From the NCBI RefSeq assembly GCF_030411995.1, contig NZ_JASNRC010000003.1:186001-250000 (forward strand): 64,000 bases of DNA, in the 5' to 3' direction. Below, piece after piece: positions 9,647-17,873 of this stretch (position 1 is the first letter of the stretch; the number at the start of each line of letters is the position of its first letter). The translations under genes and the position numbers were made by a program. The notes under the pieces were generated by a model, which worked only from the letters and a program-made list of their open reading frames with translations, made no database searches and had not been told where the DNA came from. The DNA comes from Massilia sp. YIM B02769 (GTDB lineage: Bacteria > Pseudomonadota > Gammaproteobacteria > Burkholderiales > Burkholderiaceae_D).

Positions 9647-10883
9647 ACGCAGCAATCCGCGGGTCGACGCGGTATTTGCGAACGTGAACCTGGCCACCAT
9701 GGTCGGTGGCTTTGGCGAAATCATGGACGGCGCGATTGCCGTGCACCACGGGCGCATCGCCTGGGTCGGCGCACGCCGCGACGCCCCGCGCGCGGCGGTC
9801 ATCCACGACTGCGACGGCGCCTGGCTGACGCCCGGCCTGATCGACTGCCACACCCACATCGTCCACGCCGGCAACCGCGCCGACGAGTGGGAAGCGCGCC
9901 TGGAGGGCGCCAGCTACGAAGACATCGCGCGCAATGGCGGCGGCATCATGTCGACCGTGCGCGCCACCCGCGCCGCCAGCGTCGAGGACCTGATCCGCGT
10001 CAGCGCGCCGCGCGTCTCGCAGCTGCTGGCCGAAGGCGTGACCACGCTCGAAATCAAGTCCGGCTATGGCCTGAACATGATGGGCGAAGCGAACCTGCTG
10101 CGCGCCGCACGGCGCCTGGGCGAAATCCTGCCGGTGTGCGTGAAGACGACCTTCCTGGGCGCGCACGCGCTGCCGCCGGAATTTGCCGGCCGCGCCGACG
10201 ACTACATCGCCGAAGTGGCCGAGCGCATGCTGCCGCTGCTGGCCAAGGAAGGGCTGGTCGATGCCGTGGATGCCTTCTGCGAGCACATCGGCTTTACCTA
10301 CGACCAGACCGAGCGCGTGTTCAATGCCGCCAGGCGCCTGAACCTGCCGGTCAAGCTGCATGCGGAACAGCTTTCCGAGCAGCGTGGGGCGGAGCTGGTG
10401 GCGCGTTATCGCGGGCTGTCGGCGGACCACCTGGAGCACCTGACGCCAGCCGGTATTGCCGCCATGGCCGCCGCCGGTACGGTCGCCGTGCTGTTGCCGG
10501 GCGCCTGGTATTACCTGCGCGAGACGCGCATGCCGCCAATCGCCGAGTTGCGTGCAGCCGGTGTGCCGCTGGCGGTGGCGACCGATTGCAATCCGGGTAC
10601 CTCGCCGATGAGTTCGATTTTGCTGGCGATGAACATGGCTTGCACGATGTGGCGTTTGACGCCGCGCGAAGCGCTGCAGGGCGCCACCGTGCATGCGGCG
10701 CGTGCGCTTGGCATGCAGGACCGGATCGGTACGCTGGAGGTGGGCAAGCGTGCGGACTTTGCGCTGTGGGATATCGCGCGGCCGTCGGAGCTGGCGTATG
10801 GGATAGGCTTCAATCCTTGCCAGGCCGTGGTGAATGGCGGCGTGATGCGCGAGCGGGATGTGGGCTTGCCGGCAGGGTTTTGA
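9639..10883 (+). CDS. hutI: Imidazolonepropionase
   Basis: 414 aa. Opens the ring of 4-imidazolone-5-propionate to give N-formimino-L-glutamate (step 3). Amidohydrolase-fold metal site [18 protein letters not shown], the substrate loop [25 protein letters not shown], and the catalytic [11 protein letters not shown] are present. Last gene of the hut operon, with its start inside the end of hutD. Downstream lies a run of degenerate REP units but no clear Rho-independent terminator. Confidence 0.97.
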   Translation: MSERSNPRVDAVFANVNLATMVGGFGEIMDGAIAVHHGRIAWVGARRDAPRAAVIHDCDGAWLTPGLIDCHTHIVHAGNRADEWEARLEGASYEDIARNGGGIMSTVRATRAASVEDLIRVSAPRVSQLLAEGVTTLEIKSGYGLNMMGEANLLRAARRLGEILPVCVKTTFLGAHALPPEFAGRADDYIAEVAERMLPLLAKEGLVDAVDAFCEHIGFTYDQTERVFNAARRLNLPVKLHAEQLSEQRGAELVARYRGLSADHLEHLTPAGIAAMAAAGTVAVLLPGAWYYLRETRMPPIAELRAAGVPLAVATDCNPGTSPMSSILLAMNMACTMWRLTPREALQGATVHAARALGMQDRIGTLEVGKRADFALWDIARPSELAYGIGFNPCQAVVNGGVMRERDVGLPAGF

Positions 10884-10930
10884 TGGGATAGAGCAGGGCG
10901 GCTCTTATGCTTGGCAGCCGCTTTTGCGTT

Positions 10931-11090
10931 CCGTGGTGGGACACTCCGCACCGCGTGGGCTCAAGAGCCTTGCGCGGCCCGGCCCACCCTACAAAACCGC
11001 ATTCCGCACCGCGTGGGAACGGCGCCGACCCTACGATGTTGTGGCCGGTGGCCGATGTAATTGTAGGGTGGGCGCCCTGTGCCCACGCGG
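10931..11090. repeat. Cluster of four degenerate REP-like units
   Basis: Units: 10931-10955 (plus orientation, second arm decayed), 10953-10992 (minus, GTGGGCTC aa GAGCC core with a 12-base insertion before GGCCCACCCTAC), 11009-11034 (minus, stem decayed) and 11063-11090 (plus, GTAGGGTGGGC to GCCCACGCGG). They fill the convergent gap between hutI and the small basic protein gene. The left three look like decayed members of the family seen in better shape elsewhere in the window. Confidence 0.65.
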
Positions 11091-11114
11091 CACACCATTC
11101 GATCATTCGAACAC

Positions 11115-11294
11115 TCACAACGACTGCAACTTCGCCTTCGTCGACGACACCGCCCGGTGCAACATCCGCTCGGCATGAAAATCGTTCGCCCGCTGCACCT
11201 CGATGGCATGCAGGCTACGCGAGTAATTATCCAGCCGTGAACGCAGCCACGCCTTGTAGATCCGCGACTTGATCGGTTTGAGACTGAGTTTCAT
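11115..11294 (-). CDS. Small basic protein of unknown function (59 aa)
   Basis: 59 aa (MKLSLKPIKSRIYKAWLRSR and onward), rich in Lys/Arg and helix-forming, no membrane segment and no motif I recognise. Support for a real gene is a strong GGAGGGAG ribosome site 5 bases before the ATG. That site sits in the loop of a 7-bp hairpin (AGAGCAC/GTGCTCT, 11296-11320), which could modulate translation. The frame is open upstream to 11342, but that start lacks a ribosome site. It converges with hutI. The 297 bases upstream (11295-11591) hold no other gene. Confidence 0.5.
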   Translation of the reverse strand: MKLSLKPIKSRIYKAWLRSRLDNYSRSLHAIEVQRANDFHAERMLHRAVSSTKAKLQSL

Positions 11295-11546
11295 GGTGCT
11301 CTCCCTCCATGGAAGAGCACATTGTCGACTTCGCCTACCCATTGCGTTTGTGATAACTCAATCGTGCCACAGCCCCACAATGCTTGAGGCTTCTCAAATC
11401 GCCCATTCCCAGCTCGGTAATTATGAGTTCAAGAGAATCCGTAAGAGAGGTAAGCAATTGTAAGAACAACCATGGTCAGCGGCTTCAGGCGGATATATTG
11501 AAACCGTTGATTTCCATCTCCCCTCCCCATCCTAAAAAATGGGTTC

Positions 11547-11580
11547 GCCCACGGCGCTACAAGGTCCCGTGGGCTTTTCT
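11547..11580. terminator. Rho-independent terminator, possibly bidirectional
   Basis: Stem GCCCACGG (11547-11554) pairs with CCGTGGGC (11567-11574), followed by TTTTCTT on the plus strand. On the minus strand the stem is followed at a short distance by TTTTTT (11534-11539), so it can end the GNAT gene whose stop is at 11592. What a plus-strand transcript ending here would be is unclear. Confidence 0.6.
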
Positions 11581-11591
11581 TCTCCGAAGGA

Positions 11592-12089
11592 TCAGAGGCC
11601 GCGACGTGCCAGGTGGTCCAGTGCTTCGCCGGTCACGCGGCAGATGCGCCACTCCGGCAAGATCTCGGCGCCCATGGTCTGGTAGAAGCCGATCGCTGGT
11701 TCGTTCCAGTCCAGCACCGACCACTCGAAGCGGCCGCAGTTGCGCTCCACCGCCAGCTGGGCCAGGTGCGCCAGCATCTGGGTGCCGTAGCCCTTGCCGC
11801 GATGCGACTGACGCACGTACAGATCTTCCAGGTACAAGCCCTTCTTGGTGAGGAAGGTCGAGAAGTTATGGAAGAACAGGGCAAAGGTCACGACTTCGCC
11901 GTTTTCCTCGCCGACGATGGCTTCGCAGGCCGGCTTGTCACCAAACAGCCCTTCGTGCAGCAGCTCCTCGGTGGCGACCACCATGTGCTCGAGCTTCTCG
12001 AACACGGCCAGCTCGACGATCATCGAGTGGATATGGGTGATGTCGGCCGGCTCGGCGGGGCGGATGGAAAAGTGTGTGGCAGAAGTCAT
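11592..12089 (-). CDS. GNAT family N-acetyltransferase
   Basis: 165 aa, a single GNAT fold. The acetyl-CoA pyrophosphate loop is visible as SHRGKGYGTQML near residue 100, preceded by LYLEDLYVRQ and followed by the CoA-side strand FEWSVLDWNEPAIGFYQTMGAE. This arrangement is typical of spermidine/spermine (diamine) acetyltransferase-like members, so a small amine substrate is plausible but not shown. Its ATG overlaps the stop of the EamA transporter gene (ATGA at 12086-12089), so the two are co-translated; transporter plus acetyltransferase suggests handling of one small molecule. Confidence 0.85.
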   Translation of the reverse strand: MTSATHFSIRPAEPADITHIHSMIVELAVFEKLEHMVVATEELLHEGLFGDKPACEAIVGEENGEVVTFALFFHNFSTFLTKKGLYLEDLYVRQSHRGKGYGTQMLAHLAQLAVERNCGRFEWSVLDWNEPAIGFYQTMGAEILPEWRICRVTGEALDHLARRGL

Positions 12090-13024
12090 GGGGTTTCGAT
12101 TGCGTTGTTCAAAAGATCATTTTGCACTGGTTTGGCTGCGGGTGCACGCAGTGCCCAGGCCACGCTGGCCAGGCAGAGGATCATGCCGAAGAATTCGACG
12201 GGGCCGGGACGGTAGGCTTCGAGCTTGATCGACAGCAGCACCGACAGCACCGGCGTGATCACGCCGATGTACACCGCCTTCTGCGGCCCGATGCGGGCGA
12301 TCAGCGTGAAATAGGCCAGGAAGGCGATCACCGAGCCGAACAGGGCGAGATACAACAGGCCCAGCGTGTACGACAGGGTCGGCGGCGCCACGAAGCGCTG
12401 GCCGGTCAGCAGCACGTAGAACACCACCAGAAGGGTGCCCCAGAGCATCGACCAGGCGGTGGTCAGCATGACGTTGGTCGATTGTTCGCGCACCTTGCTC
12501 ACCACGATGCTGCCGGCCGAGCTGGCAATCGTCGCCGCCAGGGCCAGCACCACGCCCAGCAGGAAGTGGCCGCTGCCGCCCGTCTGCAAGTCGCGCCAGG
12601 CCTGGCCGATCGAGTGCCAGAACAGCAGGGCCACACCAGCCGTGGCAACCGCGCCCGCACCCCAGGTACGCGGCGAAATCGGCGTGCCGTGGAAGACCCG
12701 GCCCAGCAGCGGCGTCCAGAACACCATCAGCGCGAACAGTACCGCCACCAGCCCGGACACCACGACTTCCTCGGCCTGGTAGGTACAGATGTAGGACAGG
12801 CCGAAGGTGGCGGCGCCCTGCAGCATCATCCACTTCTGGGTACGCCAGGGCAGCTGCAGCTTGTGGCCGCGGATCAGGCAGATGAAGAACAGCGTGGCCG
12901 AGGCCAGTGCGAAACGGTAGACCACGGAGACGGCCGGCGGTACGTCGCCTAGCTGCAAGGTGATGGCGAAGAAGGTCGAGCCCCAGATCAGGGAGGCGAT
13001 GACGAAGAGGACGGAAGAGGGCAT
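12086..13024 (-). CDS. EamA/DMT family transporter
   Basis: 312 aa, ten predicted hydrophobic helices in two EamA repeats (about residues 1-140 and 150-300). Recognised by LFVIASLIWGSTFFAI at the N terminus and LLYLALFGSVIAFLAYFTLIARIGPQKAVY in the second half. Drug/metabolite transporter superfamily members export amino acids, metabolites or drugs across the inner membrane; no substrate can be assigned. First gene of a two-gene unit with the downstream GNAT gene. A REP pair lies upstream. Confidence 0.85.
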   Translation of the reverse strand: MPSSVLFVIASLIWGSTFFAITLQLGDVPPAVSVVYRFALASATLFFICLIRGHKLQLPWRTQKWMMLQGAATFGLSYICTYQAEEVVVSGLVAVLFALMVFWTPLLGRVFHGTPISPRTWGAGAVATAGVALLFWHSIGQAWRDLQTGGSGHFLLGVVLALAATIASSAGSIVVSKVREQSTNVMLTTAWSMLWGTLLVVFYVLLTGQRFVAPPTLSYTLGLLYLALFGSVIAFLAYFTLIARIGPQKAVYIGVITPVLSVLLSIKLEAYRPGPVEFFGMILCLASVAWALRAPAAKPVQNDLLNNAIETP

Positions 13025-13157
13025 CGCGAAAGTATACGTGCTTTCGCTATTGCCTGTCGTCTATAGATTGGCAACAAGAGACCGAAGTAGGCAGGTTTTC
13101 GGAACCGGTACAACACCTGGACTTTCTCTATGCTGCGGACACGTACGTAACGGGGCT

Positions 13158-13258
13158 GTAGGGTGGACGGCTTTGCCGTCCACGCGTTCGACAACAACAT
13201 GCCGTGCCGCAATGTCTTGTTCAGTTGGCCGCGTGGACGGGAAACCCGTCCACCCTAC
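13158..13258. repeat. REP-like inverted pair with GGACGG core
   Basis: Left unit 13158-13186 reads GTAG then stem GTGGACGG, loop CTTTG, CCGTCCAC and a GCG tail. Right unit 13230-13258 is inverted with stem GTGGACGGG, loop AAA, CCCGTCCAC, then CCTAC. The core GGACGG/CCGTCC differs from the GGGCAC/GTGCCC copies at other sites but is fully paired. It lies between the EamA gene start and the end of the glycine-zipper gene. Confidence 0.85.
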
Positions 13259-13274
13259 CGCGCGGGCGAAGCGA

Positions 13275-13730
13275 TCAATGCGTCACACGCGTCTGGTAGC
13301 CATTGCTCAGCAGCCGCACACGCTCGCCCGGACGGAACAATTCATCCGCCGACTGGGTAATCGCGCGCAGCTCGCCGTTGTCGAGCTTGACCGTGATTTC
13401 GAAACCAGGACGGTTATTCGCATTCGCCTCGACCCGGTTCCCGATCAAGCCGCCGGCAATGGCGCCAACGATGCCGACCGCGGCCGAACCGTTGCCGCTG
13501 CCGATCTGCGACCCGGCCAGGCCGCCCAGGGCCGCGCCGCCCATGGTGCCGACGCCCGATTCCGGGTTGACGATGGTGACATTGCGCACCGATTCGACGA
13601 CGCCCATGCGCACGACTTGTTCGGACTGGGCTTGATAAGAACGATACACGCTGCCCGATTGCGGCGGGGAAGCGCAGCCGGCAAGCAGGCCGGCGCTGAG
13701 GAGTGCAACGAGGGGCAGGTAGGTTTTCAT
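13275..13730 (-). CDS. Glycine-zipper 2TM domain lipoprotein
   Basis: 151 aa. Starts MKTYLPLVALLSAGLLAGCASPP, a lipoprotein signal with lipobox LAGC. The centre is a glycine zipper (GTMGGAALGGLAGSQIGSGN and IVGAIAGGLIGNRVE) of the kind in SlyB/PcP/OmpA-like outer-membrane lipoproteins; the C terminus FEITVKLDNGELRAITQ forms the short conserved beta region. Likely anchored in the outer membrane and involved in envelope integrity, by analogy with SlyB. GGAGATC precedes the ATG at 13730; the frame extends upstream without a better start. Confidence 0.85.
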   Translation of the reverse strand: MKTYLPLVALLSAGLLAGCASPPQSGSVYRSYQAQSEQVVRMGVVESVRNVTIVNPESGVGTMGGAALGGLAGSQIGSGNGSAAVGIVGAIAGGLIGNRVEANANNRPGFEITVKLDNGELRAITQSADELFRPGERVRLLSNGYQTRVTH

Positions 13731-13807
13731 GATGATCTCCGGCTTGTTTCTCTGTCCAGAAATCCTACTCCTCGTCGGCAGCACGTGGCGCGCGTTGGCG
13801 CCAGAGT

Positions 13808-14251
13808 TCAATATGCCAGGTTCAATCGACGGTACAGGAAGCCCAGCACGAACAGCGGCCCGATCAGCAGGAAGCGCAGGTCGTCGAAGAAGGACGGCTT
13901 CTTGCCCTCGATCTTGTGCCCCACGAACTGGCCAATCCAGGCCACCACGAACACGGCGATCGACAGCGGCAGCACGGCGTACGGCGGCATCGCCCCCAGC
14001 AAGGCCAGCATCAGCGCCGCCATCGCCAGCATGCCCAGCGCAAACGGTTTCGACAGCTGGAAGTAGTACCACATGGCCCCGGCCACCGCGAGCAGCGCCA
14101 CCAGCGGATGGATCGCCCACAGGATGCCGAGCAAAGAGAAGACGATCACCGGCACGCACACGAAGTGAATCAGTTCGTTGGTCGGATTGCGGTGGCTTTC
14201 GCTGTAGATGTCGAGCAGGGTATGGATATCGCGGGTCGGGGCAGCGCGCAT
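13808..14251 (-). CDS. Mpo1-like (DUF962, YGL010W family) membrane protein
   Basis: 147 aa with four hydrophobic helices. The N terminus SESHRNPTNELIHFVCVP and the central IGQFVGHKIEGKKPSFFDDLRFLLIGPLF are the conserved DUF962 motifs with the His residues that in yeast Mpo1 bind iron for alpha-oxidation of 2-hydroxy fatty acids. Bacterial function is not established. The start at 14251 has GGAG 8 bases upstream; an ATG 11 codons further up lacks a ribosome site. Confidence 0.85.
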   Translation of the reverse strand: MRAAPTRDIHTLLDIYSESHRNPTNELIHFVCVPVIVFSLLGILWAIHPLVALLAVAGAMWYYFQLSKPFALGMLAMAALMLALLGAMPPYAVLPLSIAVFVVAWIGQFVGHKIEGKKPSFFDDLRFLLIGPLFVLGFLYRRLNLAY

Positions 14252-14323
14252 GGGAAGTCTCCGGATGTGATTGCGAATTTGCATTTTTTATGAGCAGATT
14301 CTACACCCGTGCCGGCAAAAAAA

Positions 14324-15271
14324 TCACGCCGCCTGGGCCTGCTCGGCAAAGCCCGGACGCGTACCCAGGCGCATCTGCGGGTGATTCGCAAACAGCTCCG
14401 AGACCCACTCGACGAACACGCGCACCTTGGCCGACAAATGGCGGTTTTGCGGATACACCACGTGCACCGGCAGCGGGTCGCTGCTCCAGTCGGGCAGGAT
14501 CTGCACCATGCGGCCTTCCTGCACGTGGCGCAGCAGCAGGTAGTCGGTCATCTGGATCACGCCCAGCCCTGCCAGCCCCGCGTGCACATAGGTGTTCGAG
14601 TCGTTCAGTGCGATCCGGCCGGGCAGCGGCAGTTCGATACGCTCGCCATCGCGCGTGAAATCCCAGTCGTAGATCTTGCCGTTCTTGCCCGAGAAATAAT
14701 TGATGCAGCGGTGCTGCAGCAGTTCATTTGGATGCGTCGGGGTGCCGTGGCGCGCCAGGTAGGCCGGGGAGGCCGCGGTGACAAAGGTGATCACGCCGAC
14801 CCGGCGCGCGATCAGGCTGGGGTCGAGCAGGGCGCCGCCGCGCACGGCGCAGTCGACGCCTTCTTCGATCAGGTCGATCGTGCGGTCGGTGCTGCCCAGT
14901 TCCAGGATGATGTCGGGGTAGCGCTCGAAGAAATCCGGCAGCGCCGGGATCAGGATTTCGCTCGACAGCCCGGTCGGCGAATCCACGCGCAGCCGCCCGC
15001 TGGGATTCAGGCGCGTGCGCGACAGCGATTCCTCGGCATCGCGCACATCCGACAGGATGCGGATGCAGCGTTCGTAGTAGGCGGCGCCGTCCGAGGTAAC
15101 GGTGACGAGGCGCGTGGTGCGGTGCAGCAGCTTGGCCGCCAGCGAGGCTTCCAGCGCCTGCACCAGGGTCGAGACACTGGCCTTGGGCATGTTCAGCATC
15201 TCGGCGGTGCGCGTGAAACTACCGGTGTCGACCACCTGCACGAAGACTTCCATGGCTTGCAGTTTGTTCAC
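14324..15271 (-). CDS. LysR-type regulator next to the efflux operon
   Basis: 315 aa. N-terminal winged helix (MNKLQAMEVFVQVVDTGSF, recognition helix near MPKASVSTLVQALEASL) and C-terminal substrate-binding domain with the LysR SGRLRVDSPTGLSSEILIPALPDF start. Divergent from the small protein / lipase-like / RND operon, with a perfect 8-bp palindrome between them, so it most likely controls that operon, as CeoR/BpeT and MexT do for their cognate pumps. The effector is unknown. The sequence belongs to the common AaeR/DmlR-like group, so one-to-one orthology with BpeT or MexT is not claimed. Confidence 0.88.
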   Translation of the reverse strand: MNKLQAMEVFVQVVDTGSFTRTAEMLNMPKASVSTLVQALEASLAAKLLHRTTRLVTVTSDGAAYYERCIRILSDVRDAEESLSRTRLNPSGRLRVDSPTGLSSEILIPALPDFFERYPDIILELGSTDRTIDLIEEGVDCAVRGGALLDPSLIARRVGVITFVTAASPAYLARHGTPTHPNELLQHRCINYFSGKNGKIYDWDFTRDGERIELPLPGRIALNDSNTYVHAGLAGLGVIQMTDYLLLRHVQEGRMVQILPDWSSDPLPVHVVYPQNRHLSAKVRVFVEWVSELFANHPQMRLGTRPGFAEQAQAA

Positions 15272-15312
15272 TTTACGCTCTCTCGATCAGGAATTGCTCA
15301 GGTTTTTCAGCT

Positions 15313-15382
15313 ATTGTTCGCCGAATCCGAACAATCAATTCGAAATTGGCATCTTTATCAGATTGTAGATGATGTCTATAGT
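15313..15382 (+). promoter_or_regulatory. LysR-type operator and efflux operon promoter
   Basis: ATTGTTCG (15313-15320), 7 bases, CGAACAAT (15328-15335) form a perfect dyad 42 bp from the regulator start, the usual LysR recognition position. The rightward operon has a TATAGT -10 box at 15377-15382 without a good -35, as expected for an activator-dependent promoter. Confidence 0.55.
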
Positions 15383-15422
15383 GTGCGTACTGACAGGTGC
15401 ATTTATCTCAACGGAGCAGGAC

Positions 15423-15647
15423 ATGACACACAAGGACGGAATCGTCGCAACGATCGCATTGGCGCTCTCCACGCTGGCGATGGCGGGCGTGGTTGGCAGC
15501 GGGGCGTATGCCCAGGCGGCCGGCGCCGAGGCGCGCGGTGTCCAGGCCTTGTCGAACGCGGTCGCCGAAACCATCTGCCCCGCAGTGCCTACCCCGCGTG
15601 CTGCGGATGCACAATTGCTGGCCGTGGCTACGCAGGTGAACCCATGA
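15423..15647 (+). CDS. Small secreted protein heading the efflux operon (74 aa)
   Basis: 74 aa. The N terminus (GIVATIALALSTLAMAGVVGSGAYAQA) looks like a signal peptide ending AYAQA; the mature part is about 45 residues with one Cys and no motif I know. GGAGCAGGAC precedes the ATG at 15423. Its stop overlaps the next start (ATGA at 15644-15647), so it is translationally coupled to the lipase-like gene. First gene after the LysR operator; role unknown. It may be an operon-specific small envelope protein or simply a leader that couples translation. Confidence 0.6.
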   Translation: MTHKDGIVATIALALSTLAMAGVVGSGAYAQAAGAEARGVQALSNAVAETICPAVPTPRAADAQLLAVATQVNP

Positions 15648-16504
15648 ACGCGCCCTTCGCACCCGGCCTGGCCGGCAATGCCGACGACGTCCGTGTCCGC
15701 GACCTGGAAGTCCATGGCGAACAAGGCCCGCTGAAGGCGCGCCTGTATGCCGCCGGCCCGGTCGCCAAGCGCGATACCCTGATCGTCTTTTTCCACGCCG
15801 GCGGCTTCGTCGAGGACAAGCTGGACGACTCCGACCTCTTCCTGCGCCACCTGGCCGATTCCGGCCACGCCCAGGTAATCCTCGCCTCGAGTTACACCCT
15901 GGCCACCGTGCGTCCCTTCCCGGCGGCGGTGGAGGATGCCCACGCCGTGCTGCTGTGGGCGAAGAAGAACAAGACCAAGCTCGGCTGGAACGGCAAGCGC
16001 CTGCTGGTGGCCGGCATCGAGGCCGGCGCCAACCTGGCCGCCGTCTGCGCCCTGATGTCGCGCGACCGCGGCGCCCCGAAGCTGGCTGGCCAGATCCTCC
16101 TGATGCCGATGCTCGACCCGGGCCTGTCGACCTGCTCGATGCGCGAAATGCCGAACTGCCCAGACCAGGAAGCGCTGATCGACGACTGCGCCGCCGGCTA
16201 TCGCGGCTACCTGCCGCACGCCGCCGACCGTACCCATCCGTACGCATCGCCCCTGCAATCGAGCCGGCTGAAGAACCTGCCGCCGGCCCTGATCCTGTCC
16301 GCCGAGGACGATCCCTTGCGCGACGAAGCCGAAGCCTATGGCGCCAAACTGGCCAGTTTTGGCGTGCGGGCGACTGTCGGCCGCTTATTGCCGGCGCCGC
16401 TCACCGAACCGGGCGGGCGCAACGACTGCGCCTGCAAGGCCAGCGCCCTCAAGGAAATCGCCAGCTTCATCGCTGGCCTCGACGGGGAGGCAGCCACGGG
16501 ATGA
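15644..16504 (+). CDS. Lipase-like alpha/beta-hydrolase fold protein, catalytic residues lost (LlpE-like)
   Basis: 286 aa, hormone-sensitive-lipase type alpha/beta hydrolase fold. The oxyanion region reads FFHAGGFVED and the fold landmarks SAEDDPLRDEAEAYGAKL (Asp region) are present, but the nucleophile elbow is GIEAGAN: the serine of GxSxG is a glutamate (GAG codon), and no histidine follows the Asp where the catalytic His belongs. It is therefore probably not an esterase. Burkholderia CeoAB-OpcM/BpeEF-OprC operons carry a lipase-like gene llpE in the same place, so this looks like that partner. Overlaps the small secreted protein gene. Role in the pump operon is unknown; there is no signal peptide. 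Confidence 0.75.
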   Translation: MNAPFAPGLAGNADDVRVRDLEVHGEQGPLKARLYAAGPVAKRDTLIVFFHAGGFVEDKLDDSDLFLRHLADSGHAQVILASSYTLATVRPFPAAVEDAHAVLLWAKKNKTKLGWNGKRLLVAGIEAGANLAAVCALMSRDRGAPKLAGQILLMPMLDPGLSTCSMREMPNCPDQEALIDDCAAGYRGYLPHAADRTHPYASPLQSSRLKNLPPALILSAEDDPLRDEAEAYGAKLASFGVRATVGRLLPAPLTEPGGRNDCACKASALKEIASFIAGLDGEAATG

Positions 16505-16684
16505 GTTCCTCCACCTGATCGTAGCGATCCTTTAATCCACCACTGAACCGGACTACCGCGCCTTCCTGGCGTGGCGGGACCCGCTTTGCCCATTTTTTCC
16601 TGCGCACTCACCAAAACGGCGCCGGGCGGGGCGGGTATTGCCCACATATTCATTAAAACTGCTCAACAATAATAAGGGGTAAAC

Positions 16685-17869
16685 ATGAAACGCACACATG
16701 ATTGGGCCGCACTCCTGCGGCCGATGACGATGGCGCTGGCAACTGCCGGCCTGGTCGCCGCCACACTCTCCGGCTGCGGCGACGCAACGGGCAAGGCAGC
16801 AGAGGTGCAAGCACCCGCCGCGCCGCCGGTCTCGGCCGCGCTGGTACTGGAACGCCCGGTCGCCGAAACCCAGGAATTCTCGGGCCGCCTGGAAGCGATC
16901 GAGCGCGTCGAGATCCGCTCGCGCGTCAGCGGCTTCATCACCGCCGTCAACTTCAAGCCGGGCAGCGAAGTGAAAAAGGGCGACGTGTTGTTCGTGGTCG
17001 ACCCGCGTCCCTACCAGGCAGAGGCGTCCCGTGCGGAGGCAGCCGCCGCGTCGGCCCGCGCCAAGCTCGACCTGGCGCGCCGCGAACTGGCGCGCGCCGA
17101 AAGCCTCTTGGCCGACAAAGCCATCGCCCGCCGCGAATACGACGAAGCCGCCGCCGGCCAGAAGGAGCTCGAAGCCAACGCCAACGCCGCGCAAGCCCAG
17201 GCCGAGGCAGCGCGCCTGAACCTGGCCTACACCAAGGTCGTGTCGCCGATCGACGGCCGCGTGTCGAAAGCCGAGATCACCCTCGGCAACCTGGTCGACG
17301 CCACGGCGGTGCTGACCTCGGTGGTGTCGATGGACCGCATCTACGCCAGCTTCGACGGCGACGAGGAAACCTATCTGCGCGTCGGCGCCAAGGCCCAGCA
17401 GGGGACGGCGGTGGGCGTACGCGTCGGCCTGGCCAACGAGGACGGCTTCCCGCACGAAGGCAAGCTCGAATTCGTCGACAACCAACTCGATGCCCGCACC
17501 GGCAGCGTGCGCATGCGCGCCACTTTCGATAACGCCGAGCGCAAGCTGGCGCCGGGCCTGTTCGCGCGCATCCAGCTGGGCGCCGCCGACAGCCACAAGG
17601 CGGTGCTGATCAGCGACCGCGCCGTGGGTACGGACCAGAGCCGCAAGTACGTGTTCGTGGTCGGCGCCGACAATAAGGCGGAATACCGTCCCGTCACCCT
17701 GGGCCCGACCGTCGACGGCCTGCGCGTGGTGCGCAGCGGCCTGAAGGGCGGCGAGAAGATCGTCGTGAATGGCCTGCAGCGCGTGCGCCCGGGCGCGCCG
17801 ATCGCGGCGCAGATGGTGGCGATGGATGCGGCGGCACCAGTGGCGCTGGCAGCCAATACCAAGGACTAA
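16685..17869 (+). CDS. RND efflux periplasmic adaptor (MexE/BpeE-like)
   Basis: 394 aa membrane-fusion protein. Lipoprotein-type start with TLSGCGDA, barrel-sandwich/lipoyl halves VEIRSRVSGFITAVNFKPGSEVKKGDVLFVVDPRPY and LAYTKVVSPIDGRVSKAEITLGN, an Ala-rich alpha-hairpin between them (residues about 110-180), and a beta-barrel with DGDEETYLRVG. It links the inner-membrane pump to the outer-membrane channel. Followed 4 bp later by the pump gene. The 180-bp gap upstream holds no clear promoter or terminator, so it is probably read from the operon promoter at 15377. Confidence 0.92.
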   Translation: MKRTHDWAALLRPMTMALATAGLVAATLSGCGDATGKAAEVQAPAAPPVSAALVLERPVAETQEFSGRLEAIERVEIRSRVSGFITAVNFKPGSEVKKGDVLFVVDPRPYQAEASRAEAAAASARAKLDLARRELARAESLLADKAIARREYDEAAAGQKELEANANAAQAQAEAARLNLAYTKVVSPIDGRVSKAEITLGNLVDATAVLTSVVSMDRIYASFDGDEETYLRVGAKAQQGTAVGVRVGLANEDGFPHEGKLEFVDNQLDARTGSVRMRATFDNAERKLAPGLFARIQLGAADSHKAVLISDRAVGTDQSRKYVFVVGADNKAEYRPVTLGPTVDGLRVVRSGLKGGEKIVVNGLQRVRPGAPIAAQMVAMDAAAPVALAANTKD

Positions 17870-17873
17870 GACC

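Noticed and set aside
15644..16504. Functional esterase annotation for the lipase-like gene
   Set aside because: GxSxG has Glu at the nucleophile position and the triad His is missing, so activity is not supported.
16505..16684. Separate promoter for the RND genes
   Set aside because: No -10/-35 pair of quality was found in the 180-bp gap; the genes are probably read from the upstream promoter.
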